Below are positions 60,401-64,000 of a DNA stretch of 64,000 nt, one piece after another. The translations under genes were made by a program, and so were the position numbers. The stretch lies in assembly GCA_022496805.1 (NCBI GenBank), contig CM040101.1, positions 5,024,501 to 5,088,500 on the forward strand, in the 5' to 3' direction. This DNA comes from Pohlia nutans (Eukaryota > Streptophyta > Bryopsida > Bryales > Mniaceae). How positions within the stretch are numbered: position 1 is the first letter of the stretch; the number at the start of each line of letters is the position of its first letter. The notes below the pieces were generated by a model. The model made no database searches and was not told the DNA's origin. It was given only the letters and a program-made list of their open reading frames with translations.

Positions 60401-62921
60401 ATGGCCAATTTAGAATGATTTTTTCCATGTGGAATCAATTGTTGTGCAGAGCTAGAAAGGGCAAAACAAGAGATTGTTTGGCTGAAAGCTGACCTTAACA
60501 CTGCTCAAGACTTGACTGCGGAACTCAAGGATGAGATTCGCAAACTGCAGCCGGGAGAGGCGCGGCGATTGCAGGAAACCTCATCGATCATGGAGCTTTC
60601 AGACACGGAGATGATCTCCAGACACGAAGCGTCTGCAGTCGTCATTCAGAGCAACAATATTGCATTGCAGGCAGACCTCCAGACTCTGCGCCGGCGTTTA
60701 CACGAAACCACCACCACGGAGCTTCAGAATCCGAAACAAGAAATTGCAGCTATTCATGCAGACTACGAAACCATACTTTCAGACCCCGGGGAGGCACTCT
60801 CGAAATTTCCAAAACGAAGTGAGTATTTTTTATTCATTTCAAATAAATTTTAAAATCTTTTGGAAATAAAATAGGGACCTCATTGTGTCAAAAGTAATAG
60901 AGTTAACCGAAAAGAAGAGAGAATACATGTTAGGTGAGGTGAGTCTGAGCGGTATCTAAGGCAGCCAAGCAAACTGGCATGGTTTCCAAAGAATCCAAAA
61001 TAGAAAAGAGGGTGAACTAATTTTGCCGTCACAAAGGTGGCCAAACTCAGTCTAAGGTGAGTTCACAAAGAGCCAAGGCTTGGAGGCGATGGCCCACATC
61101 CAATTTGACATAATGACAAGGCATGTGGCAAACTTGAGATGTAATTAGGTGATTTATTTAATTAGGTGGCTTTGACAACTTGGATTGACTTGCAAAGCTT
61201 ATGTCTAAAATTGAAGTTGGAGGGTGTTGGGTTCACTATTGGATTTTATATCGGTTACACTCAAAAATGACAGACTTTGGTTTCCTTATATTTTGGGGGT
61301 CAGATCACTTGTTCTGATTTTGGTTAAGTCAAGTATAGCGTGCATTTTGTAAATTTATAGAATATTTAAAAAAATGTTCCATAGTATTATGGTAAATTGT
61401 GGAATATTCCATAGCCCCAGATAAATACATGGTTAACTCACGTGAATACATAAAATAACTATAAGTGCGCTCCCCGTGCTTTCAGATGTAGAAGCTGAGA
61501 TTCGTAAACTGCAGGGTGAATCGACGACTGCCAAGGGTAGCGAGTCCACGGAAGAAGAGAACAAAACAAACCTGGAAGTGGTCATAGGCCAATATTACAG
61601 CACTTGTACAGAACTTACAGGAAAAATCAACAAGTTTGGAGGCGAATGTGAAGCCTTGCGAGTCAAGTACGAAAGCTTCGCTTCGGAGCATTTCCATCTC
61701 GTCAATCGTGAGGAACACGGTCTCACCATTGCGAATCTGAGACGACTGCAGGCTGAAGTTGCGGCGCTCAAGGATGAGAAGATGACGGAAACCGCAGCCT
61801 TAGCCTCGCAGTTGGATGCTCTTCATGTGGAGCGAAGAAAGTCGGAGGCGAAGTACCGGGAGACTGTGACGAGTTTACAGGCTCAGATTGGGGATCTCAA
61901 AGCGCAGTTGAGAGACTCGGTCCACGAGTGTTTGGTTTCTACGAAGTCTCAGCTCCAGAAAGTGAGAATTGAGTTGGCCATCGTCAAGGAAGTTCTGGAG
62001 TGGGTCAGTGGGGATGCTGCGGCACTGTCGGCGGAGTTGGAGGCCATCAGGTCAGTGATTGTTTTTTGTTGCTAATTTTCGCCAAAGTGCTACATCATAT
62101 TTGGGCTGGCTATTTGTACCAAGGATTCTTGAAAAAGGAAAGAAGGAATCAATAGCCAGATTTCGTACATGGAGTCAAGATGTGTAGCCTCTTTAAACCT
62201 AGGTATTGCCTAAGTAGCACCTAGATAGCACATGTGTATTACCCTGATATTAGAGTTAATCGAAAAGTCAGCTCAAAGAGAAAAGTTTTGGCAAACTTGT
62301 GTTGAATTCCTCTTGAACTCGTATTGAAATATAATTAGACCAAAAACTAGTCTATGATGAGTTGGGAGACAATTTAAAGCAAGGCAGTGTCATTATTCTT
62401 CACATCTCGCTATGACTCCCACACATTCCACCAAAGCTCCAAGCCCATGGCTCACAAGGAGATAATCTATGACACGACACTATTCAACCCAAGTATAGTT
62501 CAATAGAGAGGTTAGAAGTAGAGCAAAAAGGGAAGCTAGATGCGCTTCTTTTCGGTTAACTCAATTACCTGTATTCTAATATGAAAAGAGCATCCAAGGA
62601 GCAAAAATGCTTAACTGTCACCTGACAAAAAAAATTCACTGCATCAGGTTGCAGCTGCCATACTGTTTGACTTCGCTTCCACAGTTTGTGGGAAGTTGGA
62701 TGAAACAGTTTGAACGTGATTGTTGGATCAAGGCGGCGGTGAAGAAGATGAAAGCTCTGGAGGTTGAGCTCAAGTCTCTTTGTCGGAAACAAGTTACGCA
62801 GATTTGCCAAGTCGAGGAGAAGAAAGAACCAGAGTCTTCGAACTATTCGGATGAAGAAGTCTTGGAGACCTACTTTGCAGAGTTCCAGGTCAACGCGCTA
62901 GAAAAAAAAAGTGGTACATAA
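57493..62921 (+). CDS. Coiled-coil protein, 5 exons, 504 aa
   Basis: Exons: 57493-57525, 58108-58381, 60450-60818, 61486-62050, 62648-62921; GT-AG, 1515 nt in frame from MVKPQAKFDIE to TAA. Almost the whole product is predicted coiled coil by eye: EAELQQELAVVKEQLVASE (exon 2), ELERAKQEIVWLKADL and AELKDEIRKLQPGE (exon 3), VEAEIRKLQGES, then ANLRRLQAEVAALKDEKM and ETVTSLQAQIGDLKAQLRD (exon 4), and an acidic C-terminus with SSNYSDEEVLETYF. EIRKLQ near the ends of exons 3 and the start of exon 4 suggests an internal duplication. No signal peptide or membrane span is seen. I do not recognise the family; a cytoskeletal or scaffold role is a guess from the coiled coil. The exon 5 acceptor is the least certain junction. 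Introns 1 to 4 carry at least five transposons. Confidence 0.75.
57660..57897. mobile_element. piggyBac-like element, 240-bp subfamily, in intron 1
   Basis: Left end TAACTCCTAAAGACCAAG, right end decayed at CTTTGGTCCAGAAAGG. It matches 1731-1969 throughout, including ATAAAATCTGGTCC and CTGAATTATAATTT tracts. The outer TTAA is no longer intact. Confidence 0.65.
58511..58798. mobile_element. TA-flanked MITE in intron 2, 288 bp
   Basis: The ends GCATCAGGAATTTAGGACC and GGTCCTAAATTCCTGATGC are perfect inverted repeats with TA outside both. The interior contains clustered copies of GCACGGATT and its complement. It is non-coding; a mariner-type origin is inferred from the TA. Confidence 0.8.
58841..59024. 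mobile_element. Foldback MITE in intron 2, about 184 bp
   Basis: Arms of about 75 bases pair: the left GGAGAGATAAAGACATTCC, CATATGGGAA and TTCCCACAATTGTAA against the right TTACAATTGTGGGAA, TTCCCATATG and TTTTTATCTCCC. It is almost all hairpin. Confidence 0.75.
60899..61330. mobile_element. AGAGTTAACCGAAAA-family element in intron 3, copy 2
   Basis: Left end AGAGTTAACCGAAAAGAAG; right end TGATTTTGGTTAAGTC is decayed. It is very close in sequence to 35188-35602, with one short local duplication near 61141-61165. Confidence 0.75.
62160..62605 (+). repeat. Dispersed repeat, copy 2, split by an insertion
   Basis: Matches the minus strand of 895-1090 on both sides of the element at 62252-62563. 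It lies in intron 4 of the coiled-coil gene. Confidence 0.65.
62252..62563. mobile_element. AGAGTTAACCGAAAA-family element in intron 4, copy 3
   Basis: Left end AGAGTTAATCGAAAAG, right end CTTTTCGGTTAACTCA. ATT occurs directly outside both ends (62249-62251, 62564-62566), while the uninterrupted relative at 895-1090 has one ATT, so a 3-bp target duplication is likely. It is non-coding. Confidence 0.8.
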
Positions 62922-62931
62922 GGCGCACCAG

Positions 62932-63071
62932 CACTACGGCAGAGTGAGTCTTCTTTCTCAGTGGTCACTTCTCACTTGGTGAGTGTAACTGGACACATAA
63001 GACAAAACCCAACTTTGTCTTATGTGACCAGTTGCAGTGCTCACTGAGAAAAGACTCATTCTGCTATAGTG
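62932..63071. mobile_element. Miniature CACTA foldback, 140 bp
   Basis: Ends CACTACGGCAGAGTGAGTCT and AGACTCATTCTGCTATAGTG. CAG flanks both sides (62929-62931, 63072-63074), the 3-bp duplication expected for CACTA elements. Most of it folds into one hairpin through ACATAAGACAAA and TTTGTCTTATGT. It begins 11 bases after the stop codon of the coiled-coil gene. Confidence 0.85.
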
Positions 63072-63529
63072 CAGGTGCATAGCATAAAATTACCTTGTAG
63101 AGAAATAAGATGAATGCATTCAAAATTAATCTATAAAGACCTTGAAGTTGCACTGAGGCCATGGATGTATTTTTGCGTACAAACGGTACAACAAGTGATT
63201 GTTGCTGTGTTTCACTACACCAATGTATTTAGTTAATTTGAGTACAGTTGTCCCTTAAATACATCCATAAATGACATGTTTGGGAAGCCCTAACTTCAAG
63301 GTGGCAAGCATGGATTAGCAAAATGGATTAGTCATAGAAATGACTACTGTCACATGTGTATTGCTTGAAACAATAATAATGTCATATTATGGAGTGTCAT
63401 ATTATGGAGGGTAAACTGTACTTGAGGTCTTGAGTTCACAATGCACTTGAGTACATTATATTTTAGTATTTCAGATGGATTACACAAGAAAATATTTGGT
63501 GGTCGTATATATAGAGCCGAAGGGGTTAA
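63072..63529. other. Spacer containing the empty-site paralogue
   Basis: Positions 63255-63420 correspond to the flanks of the element at 53177-53911 without the element. A 15-base duplication of GTCATATTATGG sequence sits at about 63382-63410. No gene is supported. Confidence 0.6.
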
Positions 63530-63769
63530 TGTTTTCTATGTTTATGGGTTTCAGCTGGTTGAATTTTTGATGACGGTTATATAATTTTGTTCATTAGTTG
63601 ACTGCATAATCAAAGATCAAAACTTATATCACCAAAATAAGTGAAGAATGTTGTAAGTGTTGATCAGAATATAAATAAATTTGTACAAAATGAAGTCCAC
63701 ATAGGATCTACTCATAACTACTTCAAAAAACGTGAAACCCAATTTGGACTTCTTGGCCTTTTAGGGATC
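63530..63769. mobile_element. piggyBac-like element, 240-bp subfamily, decayed
   Basis: The right part (AAACCCAATTTGGACTTCTTGG then CCTTTTAGGGATC, broken here as two tracts) matches the subfamily. The left end is poorly preserved, near GGGGTTAATG at 63521. The flanking TTAA is not intact on the right. Confidence 0.5.
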
Positions 63770-64000
63770 GTATTCAATTTATCAATCCTAAATTTAAGAC
63801 CTGATAAAAGAATGTCATTAATCGTGAAAGGACATACTAAGCCCCACACACTTAGTTTTATGAGAATCAAGAAGAAAATTTAGTTGTGGGCAACCATCTT
63901 TGACAAGCTTGCAAGGTACAAAAGAAAGATGACAAAGTTGCAGTCTCATATTCTCAAAAAAGAGTAGTAGATTTCGCAAGAGAACTCCATAGTAATGATT

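Noticed and set aside
57493..62921. Assignment of the coiled-coil gene to a named family such as kinesin-like, WEB or ICR proteins
   Set aside because: Coiled-coil heptads give weak similarity to many proteins and no family-specific motif was seen.

Overview
The window is nuclear DNA of a land plant. Genes are broken by many short GT-AG introns. Intergenic DNA is AT-rich and full of small transposons. Products include a plastid fatty-acyl thioesterase, a plant organellar DNA polymerase and plant-only proteins. Exon style, low GC and the mix of elements suggest a non-seed plant such as a moss, but this is inference and no marker here settles the species.

Six gene loci are readable, all on the + strand. 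(1) 390-850: a broken 5' fragment of the peroxisomal RING peroxin gene PEX12. (2) 1382-4730: an eight-exon gene for a plant-conserved protein of unknown function, 273 aa. (3) 17318-24239: a 13-exon family A organellar DNA polymerase (POP/POLI type), 1280 aa, with complete exonuclease and polymerase motifs. (4) 26299-30710: a nine-exon homologue of Arabidopsis At4g15545, 321 aa. (5) 47233-49424: a seven-exon acyl-ACP thioesterase, 361 aa. (6) 57493-62921: a five-exon coiled-coil protein, 504 aa. In every complete model the reading frame closes exactly across all splice junctions. A 54-aa two-exon candidate sits at 25569-25811. The genes share no pathway; they are ordinary neighbours separated by repeats.

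The rest is mobile DNA. The dominant component is a set of about 20 non-coding elements, 240 to 1390 bp, each flanked by TTAA and bounded by inverted repeats beginning CCCCTAAA or CCCTTAAA. One nested insertion and one related empty site show that TTAA is the duplicated target, which is the signature of piggyBac-type transposition. Several unrelated internal sequences carry the same ends.

Other residents are miniature CACTA elements with 3-bp duplications, TA-flanked mariner/Stowaway-like MITEs, a possible hAT-like element, foldback elements, a family ending in AGAGTTAACCGAAAA with an empty site inside this window, a broken Copia gag, a broken PIF/Harbinger transposase, retroposon-like 3' tails, and two degenerate 5S rRNA copies inside an intron. 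Most genes carry such insertions in introns but never in coding exons.
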